Position numbers and translations under genes: made by a program
NCBI GenBank assembly: GCA_021323855.1
Contig: JAJPKE010000035.1
Coordinates: 1-64,000 of the forward strand
DNA: 64,000 nucleotides
Source: Chloroflexota bacterium
GTDB lineage: Bacteria; Chloroflexota; Ktedonobacteria; Ktedonobacterales; JADMIN01
Direction: 5' to 3'
Shown here: positions 16,431 through 23,934 of the stretch, piece after piece
Position numbering within the stretch: position 1 is the first letter of the stretch
Layout: each line of letters starts with the position of its first letter
The notes under the pieces: model-generated
Databases searched by the model: none
Told to the model about the DNA's origin: nothing
Seen by the model: only the letters and a program-made list of their open reading frames with translations

Positions 16431-16539
16431 AGCGGATGAAAGCCTGGTCGTCCACTGGACGACGGAAAACCGTCCACTGGGACCGTAGGACCAATGAGAT
16501 GCTTGCCGTTCTCTTGCCGATGTGCGAGAATAGTAGCCT

Positions 16540-17715
16540 ATGAGCAATGAAACGACGTGCCGCAAAACCTATAAATATCGGTTGGACCCCACGCCTGAAC
16601 AGACACAGGCAATGCAACAGGTGATCGGGCAGTGTCGTATGCTCTACAATAACGCCCTGGAGCAACGTAAAACCTGGTGGCAACGCGGACAAGGCATCGG
16701 CGCCACCTACTATCAGCAGAAAGCCGAATTGCCAGAGGTGAAAGCGGCCTTTCCTGAGCTGGCGGGCGTCCATTCGCAGGTGCTACAAGATGTATTGTTG
16801 CGGTTGGAAACAGCCTTCAAGCGGTTCTTTGCGCGGGTGAAGAATGGGGAAAAGCCTGGCTATCCCCGCTTTCAAGGGCGCAATCGGTACCACTCCTTTA
16901 CCTATCCGCAATACGGGAATGGTGCGGTGCTGGATGGTGGCGTACTTAGCCTCTCCAAGATTGGGCGGATACGAATCCGCTTGCACCGGCCCCTAGAGGG
17001 CACCCCCAAAACCGTCATCATCTCGAAGGAAGCGGATGGCTGGTATGCCTGCATTTCGTGCGAACAGGTGCCCACGCAACCACTCCCCAAAACGGGGCGG
17101 GTCACTGGCATAGACATGGGACTCAAGGTGTTCTATGTCACCGCGCACAATGAGGTCTGCGAGAACCCGCGCCACTTCAGGAAAGCAGAAGCGGCCCTAC
17201 GACGCAAGCAGCGCAAACTCGCTCGCTGCGAACAGGGGAGCAAGAACCGTGAGCAGGTAAAGCAGCAGGTCGCTAAACACCATCAGAAGGTGAAGCGACA
17301 ACGCTGCGACTTCCATCACAAGGAAGCGTTGCATCTGTTGCGGCACTACGACACCATCTATCTGGAAGATTTGCAGGTCGCCAACATGGTGCGCAATCAC
17401 CACCTGGCGAAGTCTATCAGTGATGCTGGGTGGGCACAGTTCCGTGCTATTCTCGCATGCAAGGCAGTATGGGCCAGCAAGCGAGTGGTCGCGGTTCCTC
17501 CACACTACACCAGCCAGGTGTGTAGCCGGTGTGGCGCCTATGCCCAGAAAAGCCTCTCAGTTCGGACGCACGTGTGTCCTGAATGTGGGCTAGTCTTGGA
17601 TAGAGACCACAACGGCGCACGCAATGTGTTGCAGGTTGGCCTGGAACTCGACCGGCAACAGCAGCACAGTGGAGAAGAAAACCAGGCGGGGCACCGCCTT
17701 CGGGGGGTAACGTAG
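16540..17715 (+). CDS. tnpB: TnpB, RNA-guided nuclease of an IS200/IS605-type element
   Basis: The 391-residue protein has an N-terminal helix-turn-helix/WED part (YKYRLDPTPEQTQAM). The RuvC nuclease is intact: GIDMGLK with Asp192, YLEDLQVANM with Glu276 and DRDHNGARN with Asp354/356. A zinc ribbon CSRCG...CPECG lies between the last two motifs. Known TnpB proteins cut DNA guided by an RNA from the element's right end. No tnpA (Y1 transposase) is nearby, so the element would need TnpA in trans. It lacks a strong ribosome binding site. Confidence 0.93.
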   Translation: MSNETTCRKTYKYRLDPTPEQTQAMQQVIGQCRMLYNNALEQRKTWWQRGQGIGATYYQQKAELPEVKAAFPELAGVHSQVLQDVLLRLETAFKRFFARVKNGEKPGYPRFQGRNRYHSFTYPQYGNGAVLDGGVLSLSKIGRIRIRLHRPLEGTPKTVIISKEADGWYACISCEQVPTQPLPKTGRVTGIDMGLKVFYVTAHNEVCENPRHFRKAEAALRRKQRKLARCEQGSKNREQVKQQVAKHHQKVKRQRCDFHHKEALHLLRHYDTIYLEDLQVANMVRNHHLAKSISDAGWAQFRAILACKAVWASKRVVAVPPHYTSQVCSRCGAYAQKSLSVRTHVCPECGLVLDRDHNGARNVLQVGLELDRQQQHSGEENQAGHRLRGVT

Positions 17716-17740
17716 CGGGGTGCCGCATGCGTTCTCCGAG

Positions 17741-17775
17741 AAGCCCCGCCCGTTAGGGCTGGGGAGTATGTCACA
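17741..17775 (+). mobile_element. Right end of the tnpB element, putative omega RNA 3' hairpin
   Basis: CCCCGCCC (17744-17751), a GTTA loop and GGGCTGGGG (17756-17764) form a bulged hairpin followed by AGTATGTCAC, the typical arrangement at IS605 right ends. The guide segment of the RNA would begin just beyond it. The exact end is not determined. Confidence 0.6.
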
Positions 17776-17826
17776 GCAGGGATAGTTGTTCAGTAGGAAA
17801 CGGCTGTGGGGGAGAGACAAGCAGAC

Positions 17827-18258
17827 ATGGCACATATTGCAATAGATCAGGATCAGGGACTGCTGATTGTGCAGGTTGAGGGATTGGCACGGATGATAAC
17901 CCCGCGCGACCGGGTAATCGTGCCGCTCGATCATGTCGTAGGTGCGGTGGCGCGTCCCGAACCGCCACGCAACCTGGTGGAACACCTCAAGACCATCACC
18001 GGCGCAGGCACGCATATTCCTGGCGTTCTGCGCGTCGGCACCTTCATCGCGGATGATGGTTGCCGCGAGTTCTACGCCATCCGCGATGGCAAGCGCGCTG
18101 TCGTCATCGAACTGGTGCAGGAGCGCTTCCGCCGGTTGATTGTCGAGCCATCTGCGCGCGAAGAGCCGGAAGCCTGCGCTAGGCGCATCCGCGAGGCCAT
18201 TGTGCACGCCCGCTCCGGTCCCAATTCGCAGAGCCGCCCCGGAACTAACAGCCGCTAG
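17827..18258 (+). CDS. Conserved-looking protein of unknown function
   Basis: The 143-residue soluble protein starts at ATG 17827; a GTG at 17806 is possible and GGGGAG lies nearby. The N-terminal 110 residues look beta-rich: LLIVQVEGLAR, RVIVPLDHVVGAV, GVLRVGTFI, EFYAIRDGKRAVVIEL. They are followed by an alpha-helix (PEACARRIREAIVHAR), an order reminiscent of bacterial PH-like domains. The tail is polar. No catalytic motif is apparent. It lies directly after the tnpB element and converges on the SDR gene. Confidence 0.6.
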   Translation: MAHIAIDQDQGLLIVQVEGLARMITPRDRVIVPLDHVVGAVARPEPPRNLVEHLKTITGAGTHIPGVLRVGTFIADDGCREFYAIRDGKRAVVIELVQERFRRLIVEPSAREEPEACARRIREAIVHARSGPNSQSRPGTNSR

Positions 18259-18267
18259 CAATCGCTG

Positions 18268-19083
18268 CTAGAGACCGCTGCCCGTCGAATTGATGACCTG
18301 CCCGTTGACCCATTCGGCATCATCGGTCATCAGCCAGGTGATGAGGCGGGCGGCGTCATCCGGCTGACCCCAGCGCCCGCGCGGCGAATGCTCAAGAACG
18401 TGCTGATATACCTCTGGCGTGGCGTAGCCGGTGTCGGTCGCGCCTGGGTTGATGGTGTTGACGGTGATGTTGCGCGGCGCAAGGTGTGCGGCAAGGCTGA
18501 ACGTGAGCTGGTGCAACGCGCCTTTGGAGGCGATATACGCCAGTTCGCCCTCCATTGGGCCAAGGTGCTGGCCGGAGGTCATCATGATGACGCGCCCACC
18601 GCGCCTGCTGTCGTCGTGCTGCGCGGCCCACGCTTTGATGAGCAGCAGCGTACCGCGCACATTGGCTTCCAGATGCGCATCTATCTCGTCGGCGGTCAAT
18701 TCTTCCAGCCCGCCCATTGTGCCATAGGCATGATTGGCGATCAGCATGTCTATATGCCCGAACGCTTGCACGGCGGCGTCCACGACTTGCGCTGGCGCTG
18801 CGGGATCGCGGAAATCGGCGGCCAGATGCTCGATGCGCGTGCCGGACGTGCCATGTGCGCGTAGCTCGCGCACGATTGCCTCGCTGCCGCCAGCATCGCC
18901 GCCCCAGGGCTGCGCCGCATCAAAAGGCACCCAGGAATGGATGAAGATATTAGCGCCACACTGCACCAGGCGCGCCGCAATAGCAAAGCCGATGCCGATG
19001 CGGCGGCTCACGCCCGTCACAAGCGCGGTTCGCCCAGACAGCGGTTTCGCCTGCTGCAAGGCTAATGGCGCGAACGGTTGCAT
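18268..19083 (-). CDS. SDR-family oxidoreductase
   Basis: This 271-residue classical short-chain dehydrogenase/reductase has the NAD(P)-binding TGVSRRIGIG (~24-33). The NHAY motif is followed by the catalytic tetrad: Asn in ANVRGT, Ser in MMTSGQH, and Tyr/Lys in AYIASKG. NPGATDTG follows, as in FabG-type enzymes. The substrate is unknown. The ATG at 19083 is preferred over a TTG one codon before. It lies 20 bp after a broken GNAT gene and may belong to its operon. Confidence 0.9.
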   Translation of the reverse strand: MQPFAPLALQQAKPLSGRTALVTGVSRRIGIGFAIAARLVQCGANIFIHSWVPFDAAQPWGGDAGGSEAIVRELRAHGTSGTRIEHLAADFRDPAAPAQVVDAAVQAFGHIDMLIANHAYGTMGGLEELTADEIDAHLEANVRGTLLLIKAWAAQHDDSRRGGRVIMMTSGQHLGPMEGELAYIASKGALHQLTFSLAAHLAPRNITVNTINPGATDTGYATPEVYQHVLEHSPRGRWGQPDDAARLITWLMTDDAEWVNGQVINSTGSGL

Positions 19084-19103
19084 CAATTTCTTCCTCGACA
19101 GTT

Positions 19104-20078
19104 TCAGAGAGATGGCCGCAGCAGCCGGTAGTTGCCAGGCTCAGGCCGAAAGCCCAGCTTGCGATTAATGGCAAGCATGGGCGCATTCTCGGCGTCGTTG
19201 CTGGTATGCAGGAACTTGGCTTGATAGCGGCGCGCGCAGCGAATGGCGACCAATTTGAGCGCCAGCGCGATACCACGACCACGATAGGCGCGGTCTACAC
19301 CCGTCATCATGACGAACATGTAGGGGCCGTCGGCGTTCTCGAAATAGCCCAACGCCGAAAGGCCAATGATCTGTTCACCGTCGGCGGCGAGTATCTCTCC
19401 ATCGGCGCGATACCAGGATGCGCCGCACACCTGCTGCTGAAAAACCTCGAATGGGCGGCGCGCATCGCTGGAACCGCCAGGGACATCATTGCCGGTGCGC
19501 GTGTTGATCTCCTAGAGTTTACGCTGGGCCTCCTCGGTGTTACCCAGGTCCGCCACCGAGAAGAAGCGGATACCCGACGCTTCAATCCGTTCGACGGCGC
19601 CAGCAAAACGACTTTCATCGAACGTGGCGAGGTCAAGGGTGGACTCGAAGAGATGGCGCTCGATCTGGAAGCCACAGTCTTTGGCAAAACGCAGGTATTC
19701 CGGGTGGTCGTCGCGCACCTCCGCGCGCAGATGTGTCGCGCCCCGCTCGCTGACATAGGCAACCAGTGTTTGATAGAGCTGCTGCCCATAACCACGATTC
19801 CGGTGCGCCTGGTCAACGACAACATTCAACCAGTAGAGGCCATCCGCCATAAATGGGTCACGCACGGCATGCCCATAGCCGATGATAGCGCCCTGCTCAT
19901 TGACGGCACAGAGCCGGTGGCGCACCCCACCAGCCTGCATGTTGCGCTGCCATTCGCGGATTGTCTCAGGCGTAATCTGTTCAGCATATGATTGGTTGTG
20001 GAGGGCAACGACCTCTGGCAGATCGGTCTCGTAGTCGAGGGGACGGATGGCGATGCCCATATGGAACTGCGCCTCCAT
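19104..20078 (-). pseudogene. Tandem-GNAT acetyltransferase interrupted by an in-frame TAG
   Basis: One continuous frame encodes two GNAT domains separated by a single amber codon at 19512-19514. The first domain (IAIRPLDYETDLPEVVAL... VVVDQAHRNRGYGQQLY) ends at ...EEAQRKL. The frame then continues EINTRTGNDVP and the second domain with VDRAYRGRGIALALKL and INRKLGF. In tandem GNAT proteins this linker usually reads RKLYELN, so TAG most simply replaces a Tyr codon. GGAGG supports a start at 20060, with ATG 20078 as alternative. It may be a recent pseudogene, two separate products or a sequence error. Confidence 0.8.
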
Positions 20079-20143
20079 AGTTCGTAGTCGGTGGGTGATG
20101 AGATGGCGGATAACCGTTGGCAGGCAAAGAAACTGGCACGCGA

Positions 20144-20602
20144 TTAGAGTTGATCGCGCACCAGCCGGTAGTAATCGCGGCAGTCCGCTGTTTCGTCGTT
20201 GGCAACCGTGAAGCCGCGTTGCGTGGCGAAGCGCAGACCGTCGGTGGCGCAACTGAGAACATCGGTCGAAAGATGAGTCGCGCCCTGTTCGCGGGCGAAC
20301 TCGGTAATGTCGTCATAGAGCATCGTGCCGATGCCGCGCTTGCGCTGCTCGCGGTCCACAACCACAGAGAAGTGGAAGTGACCGCTGGGCATCGTGCGGT
20401 GATGAACAATCTCCGCGAACCCCACGATACGCCCGCTGGCGGCGGTGGCAATGACCTGCAACCGCATCGTGCCGCGCGGGATACACTGCTGCCACGCCCG
20501 GAGCCGTTCAACGGTCACGGGCGAGCAGGAATCGTTGGTTATCAGTTCGGCCAGCCGTTGATAGTCCGTTTCCGGACAGACTGGACTCAAGTGAATAGAC
20601 AT
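20144..20602 (-). CDS. GNAT-family N-acetyltransferase
   Basis: The 152-residue single GNAT domain has motif A FSVVVDREQRKRGIGTMLYD and ends in RLVRDQL. The start is ATG 20602 (MSIHLSP), with AGGAAG upstream; earlier codons are unsupported. Its layout matches the N-terminal domain of the tandem GNAT just downstream (VVVDxxxRxRGxGxxLY, then GATHL, then LRFA...GF), which suggests local duplication. The substrate is unknown. Confidence 0.87.
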   Translation of the reverse strand: MSIHLSPVCPETDYQRLAELITNDSCSPVTVERLRAWQQCIPRGTMRLQVIATAASGRIVGFAEIVHHRTMPSGHFHFSVVVDREQRKRGIGTMLYDDITEFAREQGATHLSTDVLSCATDGLRFATQRGFTVANDETADCRDYYRLVRDQL

Positions 20603-20684
20603 GGTTGTACTTGTCTTCCTATCCATACACTTCCACACACTGGCGGGCCGAACCGCGAACGACTGAACGCTGAGACGTCAGGAA

Positions 20685-21572
20685 TCAGCCGTTGCGCTTT
20701 AGTTTGCCAGTGCGCTTGGCGTAACGTTCTGCTAGATGAAAGATGTACTGGCCAAGCGGTATGAGAACCACGCCGCAGATCAGCAGTGGCCAGATATCGG
20801 GCCAGAGCATGCTGATCGTCGCCGGTTGCTGGACGTTATGCACCGGCACCCCCTGGATGCTCTGGCGCAGACCATCAAGCATGTAGGTCGTTGGCGTCAC
20901 CTTCGAGAAGGCTTGCAGCCAGCCCGGCAACACCGTGACCGGGTAATAGACGCCGGAGACCAGCAACATGACGGCGCGAATGATGTAGGCCATCTGCGCG
21001 CCGCGCTCCGTGAAGAGCATCGGCAGCACGGCGGAGACCGTGCCCAGGCCGATCAGCGAGATACTGCCGGTCAGCAGGATCACCAGAGTCATGCCCCAGT
21101 TGGCCTGCGAAAGATCGAGGTGGAAGAACAGACCCAACACCACGAGTTGCAGCGCCGTCAGCAGCAGGCCATGCAGCAGCGCAAAGAGACAGGTGCCCAG
21201 CATATGCGTCAACCGCGAGACCGGCGCCATGAAGGTGTACTCAATCGTCCCTTCCCAGCGTTCCATCGTGACGGTTTCGGTCACGTTGTCGAAGACCACG
21301 CTCACATACGTCCAGACCGCTGTGCCGATGGCCAGATAGAGAATGAACTGGTTCACCTGCGCTGGTGTCAGATGCACGCTGGGGACCGTCGCAATGAAGG
21401 TGATGCTCAGCGCATTCACCACGTTGTAGACAATCCAGACCAGCTCCCACGCCCAATAGCGTTTGGTCAGATACCAGCCACGCTCGACGAACGCATAACT
21501 TTTATTGGCTTCGCGGCCCACGCTGCGGATCATGCCAACCAGCGGGCCGCCCGCGCTTTTCGTTTCTATCAT
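20685..21572 (-). CDS. ABC-2 type transporter permease
   Basis: The 295-residue protein has six predicted membrane helices. The region around ERWEGTIEYTFMAPVSR is the conserved loop of DrrB/NodJ-type permeases, and SGVYYPVTVLPGWLQAFSKV is the ABC-2 signature before the last helices. The basic C-terminus (RTGKLKRNG) is cytoplasmic. It lies 107 bp downstream of the ATPase gene, and the two should form a heteromeric exporter. The substrate is not evident; DrrAB-like systems export drugs or lipids. Confidence 0.9.
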   Translation of the reverse strand: MIETKSAGGPLVGMIRSVGREANKSYAFVERGWYLTKRYWAWELVWIVYNVVNALSITFIATVPSVHLTPAQVNQFILYLAIGTAVWTYVSVVFDNVTETVTMERWEGTIEYTFMAPVSRLTHMLGTCLFALLHGLLLTALQLVVLGLFFHLDLSQANWGMTLVILLTGSISLIGLGTVSAVLPMLFTERGAQMAYIIRAVMLLVSGVYYPVTVLPGWLQAFSKVTPTTYMLDGLRQSIQGVPVHNVQQPATISMLWPDIWPLLICGVVLIPLGQYIFHLAERYAKRTGKLKRNG

Positions 21573-21640
21573 GTATCAACCCTCCTGCCCTCTATCTCAC
21601 GAACTCCTCACCTCTGCGCCTGGCTAGATGCCTGCGCCCG

Positions 21641-21681
21641 TTCTCCCCTCTCCTATGGGAGAGGGGCCGGGGGTGAGGTCT
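21641..21681. repeat. CCTCACCCC-family repeat between the two ABC genes
   Basis: CTCCCCTCTCC-TATG-GGAGAGGGG forms the inner stem, followed by CCGGGGGTGAGGTCT. It lies in the spacer of the exporter operon and touches the ATPase stop. Confidence 0.75.
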
Positions 21682-22663
21682 ATTCGTCGTCATCTTCTTC
21701 TTCAGCTTCGTCTTCTTCCCAATCACGCCCGGTGTAGGTCATGAAGACTTCGGTGAGCGTTGCCTCGCGGTCGAGGCCCTGCTGCTCGGCAACGCGGCGT
21801 TTGAGCGCATCCGCCGTATCCAGCGCAACGATACGCCCGCCGTCAATGATGGCGATGCGGTCGCAGAGCGCCTCCGCCTCGTCCATGTCGTGCGTCGTCA
21901 GCAGGATGGTTGCATCATGTGTATCGCGGAGCTCGCGCACGAACACCTGCACATCCTGCTTGGAGCGCGGGTCCAGGCCGGTGGTCGGCTCGTCCAGCAG
22001 TAAGAGAATTGGCGCCGTCAGGAAGGCACGCGCAATCGCTACTTTCTGCTGCATGCCACGCGACATGTTCTCCAACGGCTGCCGGATGCGGTCTGGCTTG
22101 ATGCCCAGCCGTGTCAGAATCTCGAAGACCTGCTGGCGCGCTTCGCCTGCCGGAATTCCATACAGTCGCGCGGAATAGAGCAGATTCTCCAGTGGGCTGA
22201 GCTTGCGGAAGAAGGCGGCTTCGACGCTGACACGATTGATGAGCCGCTGCACCGCGCGCTCCTCGGTGACGACGTTGTGGCCGAAGACCTCAACCGTTCC
22301 CTTATCAGGAATCAGCAAGGTGGAAATCAGCCGGATCAGGGTGGATTTCCCTGAACCATTCGAGCCGAGTACGCCCATGATTTCGCGCCGGTGAATCGTC
22401 AGCGTGATATCGTCCACCGCGCGCACGATCTTGTGCCCATGCTTCTGGGCGTCGCCGCGTCGGAACAGCCGCATACCGCCGCTTTTGACGAAATGCTTGG
22501 ATACATGGTCAATCACCAGCGCATCATGCTGATCCAATTCTGCCAGTTCCTCAGCCGAGAGCAATGGCGTCTTGCGACCGGGAAGTTTGATCTCCGGTGG
22601 CTGAGTCAGCGATGATGGCACTGAAGGTGATGATTGCTCTAGCTCGTCTTTCAGAATTGCCAC
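21680..22663 (-). CDS. ABC transporter ATP-binding protein
   Basis: GTG 22663 has GGGAGGAG 7-8 nt upstream and is my start, giving 327 residues; the open frame continues 26 codons further without support. About 50 N-terminal residues are Ser/Pro-rich. Then come Walker A GSNGSGKST, the signature MSRGMQQ (a variant of LSGGQ), Walker B ILLLLDEPT and the switch His in TTHDMDEAE. The layout fits DrrA/NodI-type ATPases. The acidic tail (WEEDEAEEEDDDE) is unusual. It pairs with the permease at 20685. Confidence 0.93.
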   Translation of the reverse strand: MAILKDELEQSSPSVPSSLTQPPEIKLPGRKTPLLSAEELAELDQHDALVIDHVSKHFVKSGGMRLFRRGDAQKHGHKIVRAVDDITLTIHRREIMGVLGSNGSGKSTLIRLISTLLIPDKGTVEVFGHNVVTEERAVQRLINRVSVEAAFFRKLSPLENLLYSARLYGIPAGEARQQVFEILTRLGIKPDRIRQPLENMSRGMQQKVAIARAFLTAPILLLLDEPTTGLDPRSKQDVQVFVRELRDTHDATILLTTHDMDEAEALCDRIAIIDGGRIVALDTADALKRRVAEQQGLDREATLTEVFMTYTGRDWEEDEAEEEDDDE

Positions 22664-22747
22664 GCGAGGTTCTCCTCCCGGCAGCCGCGCCGGTGCTGCT
22701 TTGTTTTCGCTACATTTCACTACATCAAGATATCGGGACAAAGAGAG

Positions 22748-22797
22748 ACAAAAAAATGGATCACGGGCTGCGATTTTCTATCGCGTGCCCATGATCC
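22748..22797 (-). terminator. Strong intrinsic terminator after the 62-codon gene
   Basis: Read on the minus strand, GGATCATGGGCACGCGAT and ATCGCAGCCCGTGATCC pair with one small internal mismatch and a short AGAAA loop, followed by ATTTTTTTG. It separates the small gene from the ABC ATPase gene downstream and may also limit read-through into it. Confidence 0.88.
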
Positions 22798-22827
22798 TGG
22801 GAACATCTGGTTCGTGTTGTCTGTTCG

Positions 22828-23016
22828 CTAGGTTCTCAGTACCCCCGTGGGGCCAAAGAGATCGCAAACCAACGCTCCCTGTGTGATGGGCACAATATGG
22901 CCACCGAAGACCACCCCGCCGGTGTGCGCGGGAAGCCGGCCACGGATCCGCTTGCGCATGGACCCGGTAGGCACGACGAGGCCAAAGATGGCGCAGATTG
23001 TGTTCTGGCTATTCAT
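22828..23016 (-). CDS. Small protein (62 aa), unknown function
   Basis: The 62-residue frame starts at ATG 23016 with GAGGAG 8 nt upstream. A near-consensus promoter (23094-23123) lies about 70 nt before and a strong terminator follows. This complete unit argues that the gene is real. The protein is rich in Gly, Val and Ile (GGVVFGGHIVPITQGALV, CDLFGPTG) with two Cys, a short basic stretch (MRKRIRGR) and no membrane helix or signal peptide. I recognise no family. The alternative is that the unit is a small RNA and the frame is incidental. Confidence 0.55.
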   Translation of the reverse strand: MNSQNTICAIFGLVVPTGSMRKRIRGRLPAHTGGVVFGGHIVPITQGALVCDLFGPTGVLRT

Positions 23017-23093
23017 CTCATTCTCTCCTCGTCACGTGAAAGCGGAACCATGCAGCAGGTCACTCAACTGTGCCTGAACGTCTTGCTTCAGAG

Positions 23094-23123
23094 AGTATAG
23101 CTGGGAACGCTACACCTTGTCAA
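23094..23123 (-). promoter_or_regulatory. Near-consensus sigma-70 promoter
   Basis: On the minus strand TTGACA (23118-23123), an 18-bp spacer and TATACT (23094-23099). It is among the strongest promoters in the window and reads towards the 62-codon gene. Confidence 0.85.
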
Positions 23124-23304
23124 CGTCCCTCCCCCTTTCGACACCAGATCATGCAGATTTCTGCACCTTCGTACAGGAAAGCGCACGCTGAAAACCAGCG
23201 TGAGCGAGCGGAGCGCAAGGATGGAACTTTTTCGTTTTCGTTGTGCATAGAAAAGGATGAGAAACGTTTCTTGCGGGCGGCTGGTGAAAGGGGAGACCGT
23301 GCGG

Positions 23305-23934
23305 ATGGAGGATGAGCTGATTCGCAACGCTCAGCGCGGTGATACGGTCGCCTTTCAGGCACTCGTCGAACGCTATAGCGCGGTTGCCTGGCGGGTCGCG
23401 CGCGTATTGCTGCCAGAGCGACAGGCGGCGGAAGATGCGCTACAAGAAGCGTGGCTCGATGCCTGGCGCGGACTCCCCAGCTATTCCACTACGCGCCCGT
23501 TCCGTCCGTGGCTGCTGGCCGTCGTAGCGAACCGCTGTCGCATGACATACCGGCGGCGCTCGCTTGAAACCGTGCCACTGCTGCCGAAGCATGCGGAGAT
23601 CGTTCCCGCGCCCACGAATGTCGAGGTGGACGCGCTTCGACGGGAACCTGATGATGAAGAGCTTATAGCGGCGCTGGCAACCCTGGCGGCGGAACAGCGC
23701 CGGGTATTGGAACTGCGCTTCTTCGCGGACCTTGATCTGGCGGAGATTGCGCTGGTCATGAGTATTCCGCTGGGGACGGTGAAATCACGATTGAACCGCG
23801 CGCTGGCAACCTTGCGCGCGAATATGACGGATGTGCTCGATGCTGGCAACGCTGGCAATGCAGACCACAGCAGGAAACAGACGGCTGCCTCGACCAGAGC
23901 AAACGCAGCAGCAAGAGGGGAGGAAACGGCATGA
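23305..23934 (+). CDS. ECF sigma factor
   Basis: The 209-residue RNA polymerase sigma factor has region 2 (FQALVERYSAVAWRVARVLL, then AEDALQEAWLDAWRGL) and region 4 (LAAEQRRVLELRFFADLDLA, then IPLGTVKSRLNRALATLR). ATG 23305 has AAGGGGAG 9 nt upstream; a GTG two codons earlier is too close to it. The C-terminal 30 residues are Ala/Asn-rich and not part of the sigma fold. Its stop overlaps the next gene's start, typical of a sigma/anti-sigma pair. Confidence 0.92.
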   Translation: MEDELIRNAQRGDTVAFQALVERYSAVAWRVARVLLPERQAAEDALQEAWLDAWRGLPSYSTTRPFRPWLLAVVANRCRMTYRRRSLETVPLLPKHAEIVPAPTNVEVDALRREPDDEELIAALATLAAEQRRVLELRFFADLDLAEIALVMSIPLGTVKSRLNRALATLRANMTDVLDAGNAGNADHSRKQTAASTRANAAARGEETA

